A DNA stretch of 64,000 nt from Nitzschia sp. pyKryTriq1 (lineage: Eukaryota; Bacillariophyta; Bacillariophyceae; Bacillariales; Bacillariaceae), in NCBI GenBank assembly GCA_956465555.1, contig OY101115.1, positions 3,286,001 to 3,350,000 on the forward strand, given 5' to 3'. The notes under the pieces are model-generated. The model did not search any database. It was not told where the DNA came from and saw only the letters and a list, made by a program, of their open reading frames with translations. A program made the position numbers and the translations under genes. Shown piece by piece: positions 53,068 through 63,984 of this stretch (positions within the stretch are counted from its first letter, which is position 1; every line of letters begins with the position of its first letter).

Positions 53068-53285
53068 TTATTGAGCGCAAGCTGTAAAAGCCTGGCGTGC
53101 GCGCTTTTTCATGTGGTTCTCGACAAAAAGGCGGGCAGCCTTGTGAATGACCCTTGAAATAGATTTGTCATCCGATACCGCGTCCACAACAAGAGGATTT
53201 TTTGTGTTATTTAGAGGATAAGTCGTTCTGGTGCGAACCGTTGTGCAAGCATCCTTAACTCGATATTTGATTATTTAGAAAATTA
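53068..53285 (-). other. coding-like stretch without a start codon (possible terminal exon or gene relic)
   Basis: Reading minus toward the stop at 53070-53068, the frame is open for about 70 codons and reads like a real protein: DACTTVRTRTTYPLN, then NPLVVDAVSDDKSISRVIHK and AARLFVENHMKKRARQAF, ending TACAQ. No ATG lies before it except one inside (NHM). An upstream acceptor-like AGTTAAG is at about 53262. It could be the last exon of a gene whose first exon lies at 53300-53700, or a decayed relic. I recognise no family. Confidence 0.35.
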
Positions 53286-53702
53286 ACATATACAGTCTTG
53301 TTTATTATATGTCATTATGTAACTTAAATACTTTATACAGATTTGTATACAAAACAATCTTCGGTATTGGAGTTTCTCTCGCCCACTACCTCCGAGGTGC
53401 GGGACCAATAACACGATGCATATTTATGTTTTGGATGAAGAAGAAGCATCATCATCAATCTTTCCTCTTGCCTCTTGGTATCAAGTATCAAGGACGAGTA
53501 CTGCGGTACGATACGATCAGAGTATATTCGTATTTGCAGCCTTTGATTGTGTTCCATTTGTGGTGGTAGGACAACCAATCTTCCTGCCCTGGCTCCTCAA
53601 CAACACAACGTGGAATAGTCCTAGGGGTTTGAGGGGATCAGCGACAAGCGTGATCGTTTCTACGAAGTACAAGTAGAAGACTGGCTAGTCTGCGAATAAA
53701 TA

Positions 53703-55913
53703 ATGGTGTCGCCCAGCAACAGCGAAACTTCGGGTTATTCTAGGACTGAATGGGGATCCCTTCCCATCCAGGAACGAATCCGTGCCATGGCCGAGGCGTC
53801 ACCTGTTAGAAAAATTTCAGAATCGGAAACAGAAGAAATATCGGTGAATTCACACAATGCTGCCACCAAACGATCGAGCGTTGTTGATATGTGGAGAAAG
53901 CGAGAAGTGTCTGCAAATTCCTCCTCTGCCGGACATAGCAGCGCCGCGATGAATTCGGTGGAAACAGATTCCCCGCGTAAATTTGATCATCTTGAGGAAA
54001 AGAAAGAGCCGACGCCGGATGAAGATGTGGAGGAGGTTTCCACTAACGAGCCAGCAAACAATAATAATGGTCCCCTGTCTCCACCTCTTCAAGGTCATCC
54101 GTCTCCGTCGCCCAGAACTTCGACGGTTCGGCCCGCGATAGTCAGTCCTTCGACTCCTATAGGAAAGTCCAGTGCTAACAATTCGTGGAGACAGCGCGAC
54201 TCGTCTTACACAAGCTTTGCCAAAAATCCAACGGTGACCCCATCGTCAGACGTGTCACCAGTCTATCATAAAACGGGATCTCCGGCTCCGTGGCAGACCA
54301 AGTCTCCAGCGGCTAAGCTTGAAGCCGCTTCAGTGACTCCGGTGCAACCGTTTACTCCAGACAATGCAGAGAAACCGGCATTCAGCGATTTGAAATCAAA
54401 ATGGGCACAGTTCGGAGCTCAGAAGATTCAAAAGCGAGAAAATGCCAAGATTCTTCCTGCGAAAGCCAGAGGGATTGCAAACAGCACTACCCAACGGAAT
54501 AACAAGGTCGATGATGAATGCTCTATTGATGGCGACATCAGACAACCTCGCGATTTTGCAGCACAGGGCAAAGCTGAGTTACTACAACAACCAGTTCTCG
54601 ATGTCAGTGATGATCGTTCGCAGGAAGTAGGAAACGGCAAGCCCACACCATCGAAAAAGGTGGGAACATACATGTATGTCAAAGACGGAACGAAAGCAGC
54701 CACTGACCAGGAAATCCAGGATGGCAGTCCCTCCCGGTTGAATCCAAGGCAGCTAGCACAGAGGAAACACCTCCTGGATAAACACAGGAGGCGAAAGAAA
54801 GTTCTAGCAGGAAGCTCTTCGACGGAGAACAGTCCAACTTCGGCAACTAGTGACGATGATGCATTCAATACCGCGTTTGAAGCTGCAGGCACAAACATAC
54901 AGTCTCAAAAATCGACCACAAACATGTCCACTGCTGCTATGGAGACTCCCAGTCAGCAACTCTTCACTGGCTCGAACATTCCAATGAAAACTCTGATGGC
55001 ATACGGTGCAGATGAGGATGAATTCATCAGTACAGAGTTTGGACCCGGACAGATCCCTGTAGATGTTGGGTACAAGTCGCTACTGGTATCGGCTTCGCAG
55101 TCTCTGAAAGATTCGAAGCTCGAGGAGCAGAAAAATCGAGAGTCTCCTCCAGTAACAAACACAAACATGGGTGATTATGACTCTGGGGTAGGATCCCTGC
55201 CATCCAAATCTTCGATTGCAGATCGGGCACAAAAAAGTATGCGAGATAAACGCACCAGAGCTCGTGGTACCGGAAGTGTCAGCGAGCCCCCGGGCAGGCA
55301 TGCTAGAGATGAAAGGAAGCCTGATCCAAGCTATGATGAAGACGAAATGATGATTCTGGAAAAAGAGCAAGGGACTCCAGCTCATTTACGAGTCACCCGT
55401 GTCGTTCGAAGACCACAACAATCGAGTGACGATTTGGATGCGTACCCGCAAAACCAGGCATGTGACGATTCCGCGTCAGTTCGGTCAATGAGCACAATTT
55501 CCAACATGTTATCAACAATCACGAGTTTCAGCGAGACCACCAGCCACAAGGGTCAGCATAGAGCACCGAAGCGACGAATTGCAGTAGAGGCCATCGTCGC
55601 GGATGAATTCGTAACCGAATCGAACGCAAATGTTGATGCATTCGCAAGTACATTCCAGGCATTGAGCCTTGATCAGATAGCCAAGGATTTGCGAGAAGAA
55701 GCTAGTTCGGTTTTCGAGGGTGTGAACTTTAAGAAATTTTCTTCTGATTTGAACGAAGGCGTGGCTGCGGCGCAAAAATCGTGGAATGCATCCATTAGTA
55801 AAATGGTTGGAAGAGAGGTATTCAAGAGAAAAGCGGTTGCACTCCGAAGAGGTGCCGCAAGTCCAGTGGAAGAAATCGCCATCGAAGTCGAGTACGTGGA
55901 GGACCCGGAATAA
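53703..55913 (+). CDS. large disordered protein, unrecognised
   Basis: Product is 736 aa in one exon, starting MVSPSNSETS. Almost the whole chain is low complexity, S/T/P/N/Q-rich and charged. Several short motifs repeat loosely: SSVVDMWRKREVSANSSS and NNSWRQRDSSYTSFAKNP share the WRxR core, and SDLKSKWAQFGAQKIQKREN is a third W-centred segment. A basic stretch (LDKHRRRKKVLAG, about 350) could be nuclear. The C-terminal 130 residues (AFASTFQALSLDQIAKDLRE then AASSVFEGVNFKKFSSDLNE) are more ordered and helical, and may be the only folded region. No domain is recognised. Phosphorylation-type SP/TP sites are common throughout. Perhaps a scaffold protein; that is inference only. Confidence 0.75.
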   Translation: MVSPSNSETSGYSRTEWGSLPIQERIRAMAEASPVRKISESETEEISVNSHNAATKRSSVVDMWRKREVSANSSSAGHSSAAMNSVETDSPRKFDHLEEKKEPTPDEDVEEVSTNEPANNNNGPLSPPLQGHPSPSPRTSTVRPAIVSPSTPIGKSSANNSWRQRDSSYTSFAKNPTVTPSSDVSPVYHKTGSPAPWQTKSPAAKLEAASVTPVQPFTPDNAEKPAFSDLKSKWAQFGAQKIQKRENAKILPAKARGIANSTTQRNNKVDDECSIDGDIRQPRDFAAQGKAELLQQPVLDVSDDRSQEVGNGKPTPSKKVGTYMYVKDGTKAATDQEIQDGSPSRLNPRQLAQRKHLLDKHRRRKKVLAGSSSTENSPTSATSDDDAFNTAFEAAGTNIQSQKSTTNMSTAAMETPSQQLFTGSNIPMKTLMAYGADEDEFISTEFGPGQIPVDVGYKSLLVSASQSLKDSKLEEQKNRESPPVTNTNMGDYDSGVGSLPSKSSIADRAQKSMRDKRTRARGTGSVSEPPGRHARDERKPDPSYDEDEMMILEKEQGTPAHLRVTRVVRRPQQSSDDLDAYPQNQACDDSASVRSMSTISNMLSTITSFSETTSHKGQHRAPKRRIAVEAIVADEFVTESNANVDAFASTFQALSLDQIAKDLREEASSVFEGVNFKKFSSDLNEGVAAAQKSWNASISKMVGREVFKRKAVALRRGAASPVEEIAIEVEYVEDPE

Positions 55914-56052
55914 GATGGCGAGAATAGGTTGACACCTCTAATTTTATTTATAAGCAAACTGATGTTCTGAAGGTTTTAGAAGGTTTGTAAGGAATTCTCT
56001 ATCAATCTTTGTAAAGGGACAGAACTCAACGACGAATATTGATCGACTATTC

Positions 56053-58764
56053 TTAGGAAGCCTTGGTCGAAAGATACTCTATCATCTTCCTGTCAGCATT
56101 GCCGAGCAACGCACAGTCAAGAACTCCGTGGGCGAGCTTGTCCTTTGCGTCGACTTTCGCTCCATTCTGGAGTAGAAGTTCAGCGCATTCGATTGCCTTC
56201 CATTCGTTGCCGGACTCTTCAGTCTTGTACAAACAACAACTATGGAGGGATGTTCTTCCTTCTTCGTCTTCGTTGTGCCACCCTGCAACAGCGCCGTGCG
56301 CAAGAGCGCTTGCAATACCCAGGATATCGCATGATTTAGCTGAATTGTACATATCGCGGCAGTATTTCTCTTCGCGCTCTACATGCGACTTCCCATCCCC
56401 CTCCTTATACGCCAAGAAGCCTCTCCAGAGATACTTGCTCTTTATCCATTCCTCCCTCACTTTTCTCGTCGCATCTCCTTTCGGCTTCTCCCAGCCCTTT
56501 TGGTTGGCCGTACCAGCCTCCCAGATTGCATTTGCATTGTCATTGCCAATTGCAAGAATCACACGGGCCTCGCTCTCTGTTAATGAATCCAGCTTCAACG
56601 AACGGACCTGTTGAAAACAAGGAATTAGAAAAAGGTTCAGCTGCATTGAGATTTAAAGAAAGCGCACTTACTTTGCTGACATGGACGCCAAGGGATCTAT
56701 GAATGCCACAGCATTCAAGGCATACTAAGACTCCAAGATTCAAAGAAACCCAATCCGGGTTCGGCGCACCACAGTCGGCGCAAAACTTATTGGTTTCCAT
56801 GAGCTGAGGGACAAGGTCGCTCTTTGCCTGGGCTGCTTTGGCGGTCTCCTCAGTGAATTGCTGTATCTCGTTGTCGATATCGTGAAAATCGGGCAAGTTC
56901 ACTTCGTCGAGAATTTCGTCGTCAGAAGAGCTTCGTGATCGACTCCCCATGGATGTTGAAACGGCTTTACCAGAGTCTTGACCGAGATAGGCGGCGTTGG
57001 GATTACCATGGACGAGCTGCATCTCTATTGCATTTCGAATTCCGCCAACCCACTTTTGAAACTCCAAGGGGCCCCTTGCTTGTAGCATAAGCGGTTTTTG
57101 GTTGGGCGTCACAACCTCGAAACAGAATCTGGGTCCCTCGTTTGGGGCTTCTCTCACTGTGCACAACACAACGGGACATATTTTAACTCGCTCCAACGCA
57201 TTCGAATATTGCCCATTTCCACCTTCAACTGCCTTTTTGATTTCATCCTTTGATCGGAAATAGTAAATACCATCACTGTCCATCATGAACCATCTTTTTG
57301 TCCATGGATTGAGCGATATTCTTTGTGCCGCTTTCTTGTAGAGCCAACCTTCAACAAATACACCAGGAGTTGGATCTCGTTGCAGGCGTGTAGAATCTGC
57401 CAACACACTCGGTACTCGCCAAATTTGGACCTTATTCTCAATGTCATCCAAACCAAAACTACTGCTTTGTTGCTCAATAACGTTTCTGTTTCCGTTGGAA
57501 ATAGCTTGAACGGTGGCAGATGCCTTCTGCGTCGCCTGTCTCAGTGTCGCAATTGTTCCTTCAATATCATTCTCTCGCGCCTTCCAAGATGGACTCAACT
57601 TTTGCTCCAGAGAGTTTCTTATCGATTCTTGCTCCACTTGAAACCGATTCATTGTGGGCAGGAGACCTGTCACCAAATCTGAACAGTGGTGGTAATAGGC
57701 CCTTACACCATGCAATGAGGCCAAGATATTTTCTCCGATTTCAAACTTCCGTCGCTGCTTATGAGCGACAATATGTCTTAAGAGCTGAAAGCGCTTCAGC
57801 TCGGCAGTGGCTTGGGCCAATCGAACTTGCTCTAGTGTAAGCCTCATGTTGGCAGCCGCAGAAGCGGCCTGCACCATTGGATCCTCTGAATTGCTGGTTT
57901 GTCTGGAACCAGTAATGTTGTTTCGACCCTGAGACAAACTAGTCTTTACATCCTTTTTGTTGCGATTAGCAAGACGAGACAAGAAAGTACTGCCATGATT
58001 TCCTACTTGCTCACTGAACTTATTCCACGCATCGTTACCGCCTTCGGTTTCCTTTGAGTTCAACGCAGCGGCGTGTCTTCCATTCAAGAATTTGGCCAAC
58101 AGCTGCTCCGCCGACTCTGTCGATTGCTCCGCACTTTCCTTCAGGTTTTGGGCAGTCCGGGACTCCGTATCGGCAAAGTGTTCCAAAGACGCGACCATGG
58201 TTGCCTCGAAGGATTGAACCATTTGAACCTGAGCATCAGCGATTTCCTCCAACATCTATAGTACAGTTAAGTCACAAAAGGTTCGAACAGCAAGTGAGAA
58301 CAATGTACAACGGTACGATCAGTGGGAGCCAATGCGAGCATCACATGTGAACATTGTGAAGTACTCACGTTGGCCATGACTCCAAGAAGGCTAGCCATTT
58401 CATCTCCCAATGCGTGGCGACGTTGAGCCGCTTCATTCGCCATCCTACGTTCTTGCACTGCCATATCCTTCTCATCGTCTGCGCTATAGGGGCGACGAAG
58501 GCGGCAAGATAACGCTAGCCGCCGAGTAGCTTCCGACATGAGAGAGCCACACTTGCCAAAAGTCTTTGTTCTCGCCGCAATGTCGTGCAACGTGTCATGC
58601 ATGATAGCAATATTTCGGACTTCATTCTCCACATACGATTCATAGTACGGAGAATCAGCACTGAAACTGTTTTGAGCTTCCGTGCCACCTGAACCAGCCT
58701 GAATTTCGATTATAGAAGAATTCTTTCGTGGTGGAGCGGGTTGCTGTACTTCTGCCGATGCCAT
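56053..58764 (-). CDS. ACAP-type ArfGAP (BAR/coiled-coil, PH, ArfGAP, ankyrin)
   Basis: GTPase-activating protein for Arf in membrane traffic. Three exons: 58764-58369, 58255-56672 and 56607-56053; introns 113 and 64 bp. Product is 844 aa. An N-terminal 330 residues of helices fit a BAR domain. PH: about 427-535 ([20 protein letters not shown] and [15 protein letters not shown]). ArfGAP: zinc finger [20 protein letters not shown] with CLEC, then [19 protein letters not shown], with the catalytic Arg in GIHRSLG; intron 2 sits in this stretch. C-terminal: at least two ankyrin-like repeats ([37 protein letters not shown]). All zinc ligands and the catalytic Arg are present, so it should be active. 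The linker before ArfGAP is serine-rich and disordered. Confidence 0.93.
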
Positions 58765-59724
58765 GGTTGGATTTTAACTCCTGGTACTGGTACACTCGTA
58801 AAAACAACAATGTGCAGTTGGAAGCTTAGCTTAGCTTTGTTTGTGGTAGAAAATCGTAAAAATATTTTGTCAGAAAAACTCTCTAGAGACAAAAGCGTTT
58901 TGCTTCGTAATATCTCCTGTCAAATCCACTTGATCAAGTCGTCGTCGTCGTCGTCGTCGTCGTCCAAGTGGCAACACAAGAGGAAACGCCACTTGTTAGA
59001 TGTTGGAAGAGTACTTGTGCTTTTTATCCGCTGCGACCAGCGACGCCAGCAAGATATTTGTTGCCGTTGGGTCATAAGGTACATACCGCCGGTACGTCTG
59101 GTGTGTCACACTACCGGTAGAGGTAAAAGTAACTGGTACCGGTACGGTGGTACTGTACAGCTACTCGTACTGTAGACCCGTTCTGTACTTGTACCAGGTA
59201 CATACTGTACGTACCAGTACGTGTATCTGGTCTACTGTACTCTCTTGTACCGTACCGGTATGACGGAGGGACCATCGACTGCGATGGGCTACATAGCCAC
59301 GAGCATGATGAGGCCCGCCCCCGGACCGACGAGGCGCGCAACGGCCGACAACCGACAAGCAAGATCATAAACAATGACCAAGACGACTCCTGTACGCCAT
59401 CAGCCGCGCTGGAAGAAGGAAGCGATGCTCGAGAGAGAGCGTAGTAGTCTCTACTCTCTCTCTAGTAGTAGAGTAGAGAGAGGCTCTCTGTACTACGCGT
59501 AGAGTCTAATATCTGCTTTATGTGATAGGGCGAAAAGATTTCGATAGTATGCTAGCATCAAGGTGCTGAATAACACCAGTCGAATGACAACATGGCGGCA
59601 CCTCTCGGCCGTCCTGTAAAAGTAGACTAGACCAGCTAGTTCTTGCATCTAACGGAGTTGCTGCATACTAATGCGTCTACTCGTAGCATCATGGTAGGGA
59701 AGTGGAGTAGCAGCTAATACTCTA
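58765..59724. other. intergenic with GTC microsatellite and dense GTAC sequence
   Basis: Holds a (GTC)8-9 microsatellite at 58938-58962 flanked by CCACTTG and CCAAGTGG, TACCGGTA palindromes near 59112, 59137 and 59254, GTAC runs at 59150-59260, and CTCTAC/GTAGAG inverted motifs at 59430-59480. No gene is seen. Confidence 0.65.
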
Positions 59725-62136
59725 CTAGTCTTGGTGAGGACGAGCTTCTCCCCGCATAGGTCTTCGAGCGGCTCTTCTCTGGCGTTCCCGTCGTTTCCAG
59801 AGGTGGTTCCCCGCAGCTACAACGCCAGCGACGATAAATAGCCACGACACCATGTTTAGATCGGCTGCGCATTTACCACCCTCGTGTTCCTCGAAAAAGA
59901 AATCAGCATTTGCCTTATATATGTGCTCAAAGCATCCATTCTCTTGCTCCATGCACATGGCTTTTCGAAGCCAGGGTCCAGAGTTCAAAGCCAAGCGATC
60001 CCACATTAGAAACCAGCTCTTGGCAGGCTTAAGAATAATGCTGCGAAGGCCGCTCAAAAGACGAACAGAGTTTTCGCCCTGGGGTATGCTGTAACTTCCT
60101 AGAACACCATGACACTGGGACGAATCACCGAAAAAGGCTCCTACGAGGCCCCAACACACCACCACCAACCATGTGGTCGAGAAAACAACCATGGTTTCAA
60201 GCGTGCGCCCTCTGAGATCCAATCCAGCCGCCCTCTTCAGAAGGGTAGCCATGCCTCCAGCGAGAATTGCCATAATATAAAATGAAACCGGAACAAAGCC
60301 CAAGCCCAAATCATACATCAGTGGATCGCGCAGTACCCCAGGGAAGAGGAAGAGTGTCACGAGACTGTACAAAACCACAGACAACGCCCAACGGCTCGGC
60401 TTGTAGCAGACATGCTTGTGAACAATATGCCATGACACATTTTGGCATTGGCGAGAGCAGTAGTAGCTTCGAAGACAACGAACGCACTTCCAACGGGCAC
60501 GGCGGCGGCACAAACTGCAAGCCCAGCGGCGCCGTGCTACACCCTTCTTCTTGAGGAGTCGTCTTGCCCGACAATACAATGCGACAACTGGCGACATGAA
60601 GATCGGGGCAAGCGGCCGTAGCCACCGCCGTCGAACGATAGCAGCTCCGATCTGCCACCAGATATGTGGTTGTCGCAAAGCTGCCATGACATGAGGCGGC
60701 ATTGCTTCCAGCCAGTCTTCATTGTCTACATGCATAACATTTGCTGGTCGTGCAGATGGCGGCGGAAGAGCATAAGGCTTGCCACAAGTTTCACACTGCA
60801 AACCTTGGCGGGCTTCTGGGTGCCGGGAACGGCATCTCCACTGCTCAACGCAGAGATAGTGGACAAATGCCATGGAACCCGCGCATTCACAGGGGGCCAA
60901 CATGGGATTTTCGGCCGCATGTTGGTTTGGGTGGTACGAAGGATGGGGCAGGACTGGCCCCTTTGCTAAGGGTGCGGTCGGCGGTTCTGACTCTTCTGGT
61001 TCTCTGTCATCATAATTATCTGATTCCAGACGATCGGTTTCATTTTCGAAATTTCTCGAGGATCCCGCAACAGAACTACCAGTAGATTGACCTCTATTGA
61101 GAGTAGTAGTTTCTTCGCCTTCATTTTCCATGGCAGGCGATGGCTGCTCGTCGTCCGCATCATCGTGAAGGCCCTCGCGACAGATCCGACAAAATACTGG
61201 TTCGGAAGGCAGGGGGGCTGAAGTCACTGTGGGCGAAAGGCCGTCGTCGTAGACAGCCATTAGCTTCATGGCAACAGAAGAAGGAAAGATCAAGCCAGTT
61301 CGTAAGCAAGTTAGAGCAGAAGTTGACTCGAAGGGCTCAGAAGAACGAGTGCTGGCATTGTCCTGCGGTTCGTCGTCTCGTGTTGGGTCGTCAACATCGA
61401 TGTCGTCGCTAGTAACTCGGTCGTCGTCCGTTCCCGGAGATGATCCCGCGGATTCAAAACCACCTCTTCTCCGGGTGCTTAGTTCGTTGTCGTCGACAAC
61501 TCTAATTTCTGGATTGATTGGGCAAGGCGTGGGTACGGTACAAGTACAGTACGACGAGAGAGACGTAAGTCTGCTTGCTTCGCTGCTCTATCAACGAAGG
61601 AAGATGATGTTCGCTTCGTTTTTCAACATACTTCATGCAGTATGATACGTACCTAAAGGAGAAGTGGAAGGAATGACTTCATTTTTCAGCCAGGACGGCT
61701 CCTGGCTAACTTTCCCCAACGCAATGTAGCCCGCAAAGCCACCCTTCCGTCCTGGCCAACGAAGTCGCAACCAATATCGATCAAATGCCACGCACACATC
61801 ATCCACCAAAACAACCTCGGCATGTCGGACGCGTCGGATCGGCAAGCCTGCGTTGGCACTGCCGAGCTGAGTGCCCGAACCAGTGCCAGTGACAGAGATA
61901 GTCGATTCTCCCTGGACCTGCTGCTGGTGTGCAGAGGCATCTTGGTTGTCGTTGTTCGTCCCCTGATTGTGATGATGATGCTGGAATTCGTTCGTAGTCG
62001 ACGAGGCATCTCCTCTCCCCGCCGCTGAATTGTCGTCAGACACATCGTCCATGGAAAAGGGCGCAGCGTAAACTTGGATTCCATGTCTCCATGGTTCCGA
62101 AGCTGTCGCTCCGGGTTGACACAAATAAACTGGCAT
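59725..62136 (-). CDS. membrane protein with split RING-CH (MARCH-type) finger plus MYND finger
   Basis: Two exons: 62136-61653 and 61508-59725; intron 61509-61652 (144 bp). Product is 755 aa. Exon 1 has a His/Asn/Gln-rich stretch and a beta-like DRYWLRLRWPGRKGGFAGYI. RING-CH: first pair in VFCRICREGL (about 267); the second part about 95 residues on, CECAGSMAFVHYLCVEQW then CETC, fits C-x-C-x7-H-x2-C and C-x2-C. The acidic insert between is unusually long. MYND at about 483-523: CSLCRRRARWKCVRCLRSYY followed by CSRQCQNVSWHIVHKHVC. Hydrophobic spans lie before it (PLAPIFMSPVVALYC) and after it (VVLYSLVTLFLF; FYIMAILAGGMATLL; MVVFSTTWLVVVCWGLVGAF; MVSWLFIVAGVVAAG). Known: RING-CH proteins are membrane E3 ligases; MYND binds proline-rich partners. 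Role inferred as endomembrane ubiquitin ligase. Confidence 0.9.
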
Positions 62137-63231
62137 ATTATTTACGAATATTCGTAGTACAGTTGCTCAATCAACTTCTTCCAATCGTTGTGTGTGTGTC
62201 CTCCGAGGTTCGAGCAATCAAAGGGAGGAGCCCGTTCTCGCTTTATGATGATGATTCAGATGATGATTCCCTCCTGGAGACAGTTTGGCAGCAAACTCCT
62301 GTCCTCAAGGGAGATACAGGAATACGCAGCTGTCTGTTGATGTCACAATAGTCCGACAGACAGATAGAGGCAGTCGTCGTCTTGGTTGAATGAATAAATA
62401 TTCGTACAAGTAGTAGTCTACAAGTACGATTATTATTTGTGTCGTCCAGCTCTGCTGGTGCTTTTGGGTGGTGCCATCAATACCGGTACCGGTACCGGCA
62501 CCGGTACTGAATACTGTACGGTAGAGGAATTGAAAATGCCAGTCAGTCCATCTGCGCCTTTTTGTTACCGTCGTGCGGCGTGCAGCAAAAACGGCGGCTT
62601 TTGGGAACAACGACCGACCGCGCGGCGACGACGACACGATCGACGATGATGGGGAAATTCACTCGCCGCGGCGGCGGTCGCCTGGTGTTCCGCGTTGTCA
62701 CGCGGCTCGGCTGGCGCGGGGAAGTGAACGTTGCGAGTTGCGACTCATTTTAGGTCATGCATTCCGATGAGTCGTCAGTCGCCATTAACGCAGCACGACC
62801 ATTACGTGTACGACCTCGAATTTTGTTGGGAAGAGTATTCGTACCGGTAGGCTACAGTAGTAGACTAGTTGTATCTCTGTCTCGTATTGTAGGCTTACAA
62901 TTTCACCAAAAAGACATGTCTTCTACAGTAGTACTGTACTACTCTCTAGCTCAGAAACATCAAAGTTAGTATTTCAATCAGGTTTCCTTCGAATTTTGGT
63001 GCTTGATAGCTACTGTCTGTACGACATCCTCCAACAGAGGAGTCGAGTTGTGTCGAGATCATGCTGTAGTTTCGAATCTTCCAAGTTCTTTTTGACTAAA
63101 ACTCGACACGCTCCTCTTTGTAACGGGACAGTGGTGAGGTACTAGCCCCGTTCAGAATGTAGATCATTCCGCCCCATAGTATCGCACCTTTCGCCATACC
63201 AAGGGGACCCTCTGCAAGTCAACGTTTGGGA
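62137..63231. other. intergenic with TACCGG tandem run
   Basis: Upstream of the RING-CH gene and downstream of the Tim17-family gene. It holds a TACCGG tandem/palindromic run at 62481-62508, a TACCGGTAGG near 62843, GTAC-type sequence and a CG-rich block at 62560-62720. No gene is seen. Confidence 0.6.
62481..62508. repeat. (TACCGG)n tandem run
   Basis: Four successive TACCGG/CACCGG units giving overlapping TACCGGTA palindromes; the most regular example of the palindrome family in the window. Confidence 0.85.
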
Positions 63232-63984
63232 TTATTGGAAGAAACCGTCGAGAAATAGTTCCATGAGATCAACGTCATTCTGGGCCAGTCGATGATTCGA
63301 TCCTATACTACCGTACGGTATGGACGTACCTTTTCTGGCAAAAATGGCTCCTGACAGCGCACTGCCCAAAACATCATTCCATTCGTCATTTTTTCCATAT
63401 CTCAATCTTCGAATCGCAACATCGCTACCTTTGAAGATCGCCGAAACTCCACCAAAATTCTTTCCAAATCGTACGGAACGGGTATTCATTCGGCCCAAAC
63501 GGCCTTTAAATTCTGTCATGAACATCTGAGGGACTCCTGCAGGTTCTAGTGGACGAAACAATAAACCAGGGATACCAATGAATGTGCCAGCCAGCCACCC
63601 TGTCAAATATCCTTGAACATAGTTGATGACAATCGCAACCATTAGCTCAGTTGTCGAAGCAACCACTTTTCCTACCGGACCCAAGTCATCAAACGACACT
63701 TCCTGAGGCTCTTTGAGCACTTCTGGCTCGGAAGTTGCCACTTCTTTTTTCACCCGCTCTTTTCGTGCCGCCAAAAGGACGGCCGATGAACCTTGTGAGT
63801 ACGTTCCTGGAAACGTCTTGGATCGCCTTGACCGAATCAGACGATCTGTATAGGAAGATTCCCTGGAAGCACTATATGGATGCCATTGAGTATAGTACAG
63901 CGATGCACTGGCATGGACCCCAGAAGAATAGGTCAGTAGTAGAAGCCCACATAAGCCTATCCACGACCAACACCGCGTCCACAT
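63232..63984 (-). CDS. Tim17/Tim22/Tim23 (PRAT) family protein with secretory leader
   Basis: Product is 250 aa, complete in the window (ATG at 63984, stop 63232). N-terminal 27 residues (SWIGLCGLLLLTYSSG) form a signal peptide ending VHASAS. Residues 95-250 hold four hydrophobic, glycine-rich segments typical of the family: VASTTELMVAIVINYVQGYL, LAGTFIGIPGLLFRP, NFGGVSAIFKGSDVAIRRL and LGSALSGAIFARKG. The GGVSAIFKGSD...W-DVLGSALSGA pattern resembles the Tim17-type G-x2-AIF-C/G-x-D motif. Known: PRAT proteins form import channels in mitochondria and plastids. The signal peptide would send it to the ER or, with a transit part, the complex plastid. No A/F cleavage motif is evident; plastid location is only a possibility. 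Confidence 0.75.
   Translation of the reverse strand: MWTRCWSWIGLCGLLLLTYSSGVHASASLYYTQWHPYSASRESSYTDRLIRSRRSKTFPGTYSQGSSAVLLAARKERVKKEVATSEPEVLKEPQEVSFDDLGPVGKVVASTTELMVAIVINYVQGYLTGWLAGTFIGIPGLLFRPLEPAGVPQMFMTEFKGRLGRMNTRSVRFGKNFGGVSAIFKGSDVAIRRLRYGKNDEWNDVLGSALSGAIFARKGTSIPYGSIGSNHRLAQNDVDLMELFLDGFFQ

Larger units (their letters stand above)
51642..53702. other. long intergenic region with an inverted-repeat element and a coding-like stretch
   Basis: Contains CTCTAC-type inverted motifs at 51855-51965, the inverted repeat 52241-52460, a TACCGGTACAGG near 52342, and a minus-strand coding-like stretch at 53068-53285 described separately. Short frames at 52430-52900 are shadows of the element. 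The end just before 53703 is low complexity. Confidence 0.55.

Noticed and set aside
58938-58962. GTC trinucleotide run as a polyglutamine/polyaspartate coding tract
   Set aside because: It lies upstream of the ArfGAP start in noncoding DNA; it is a plain microsatellite.
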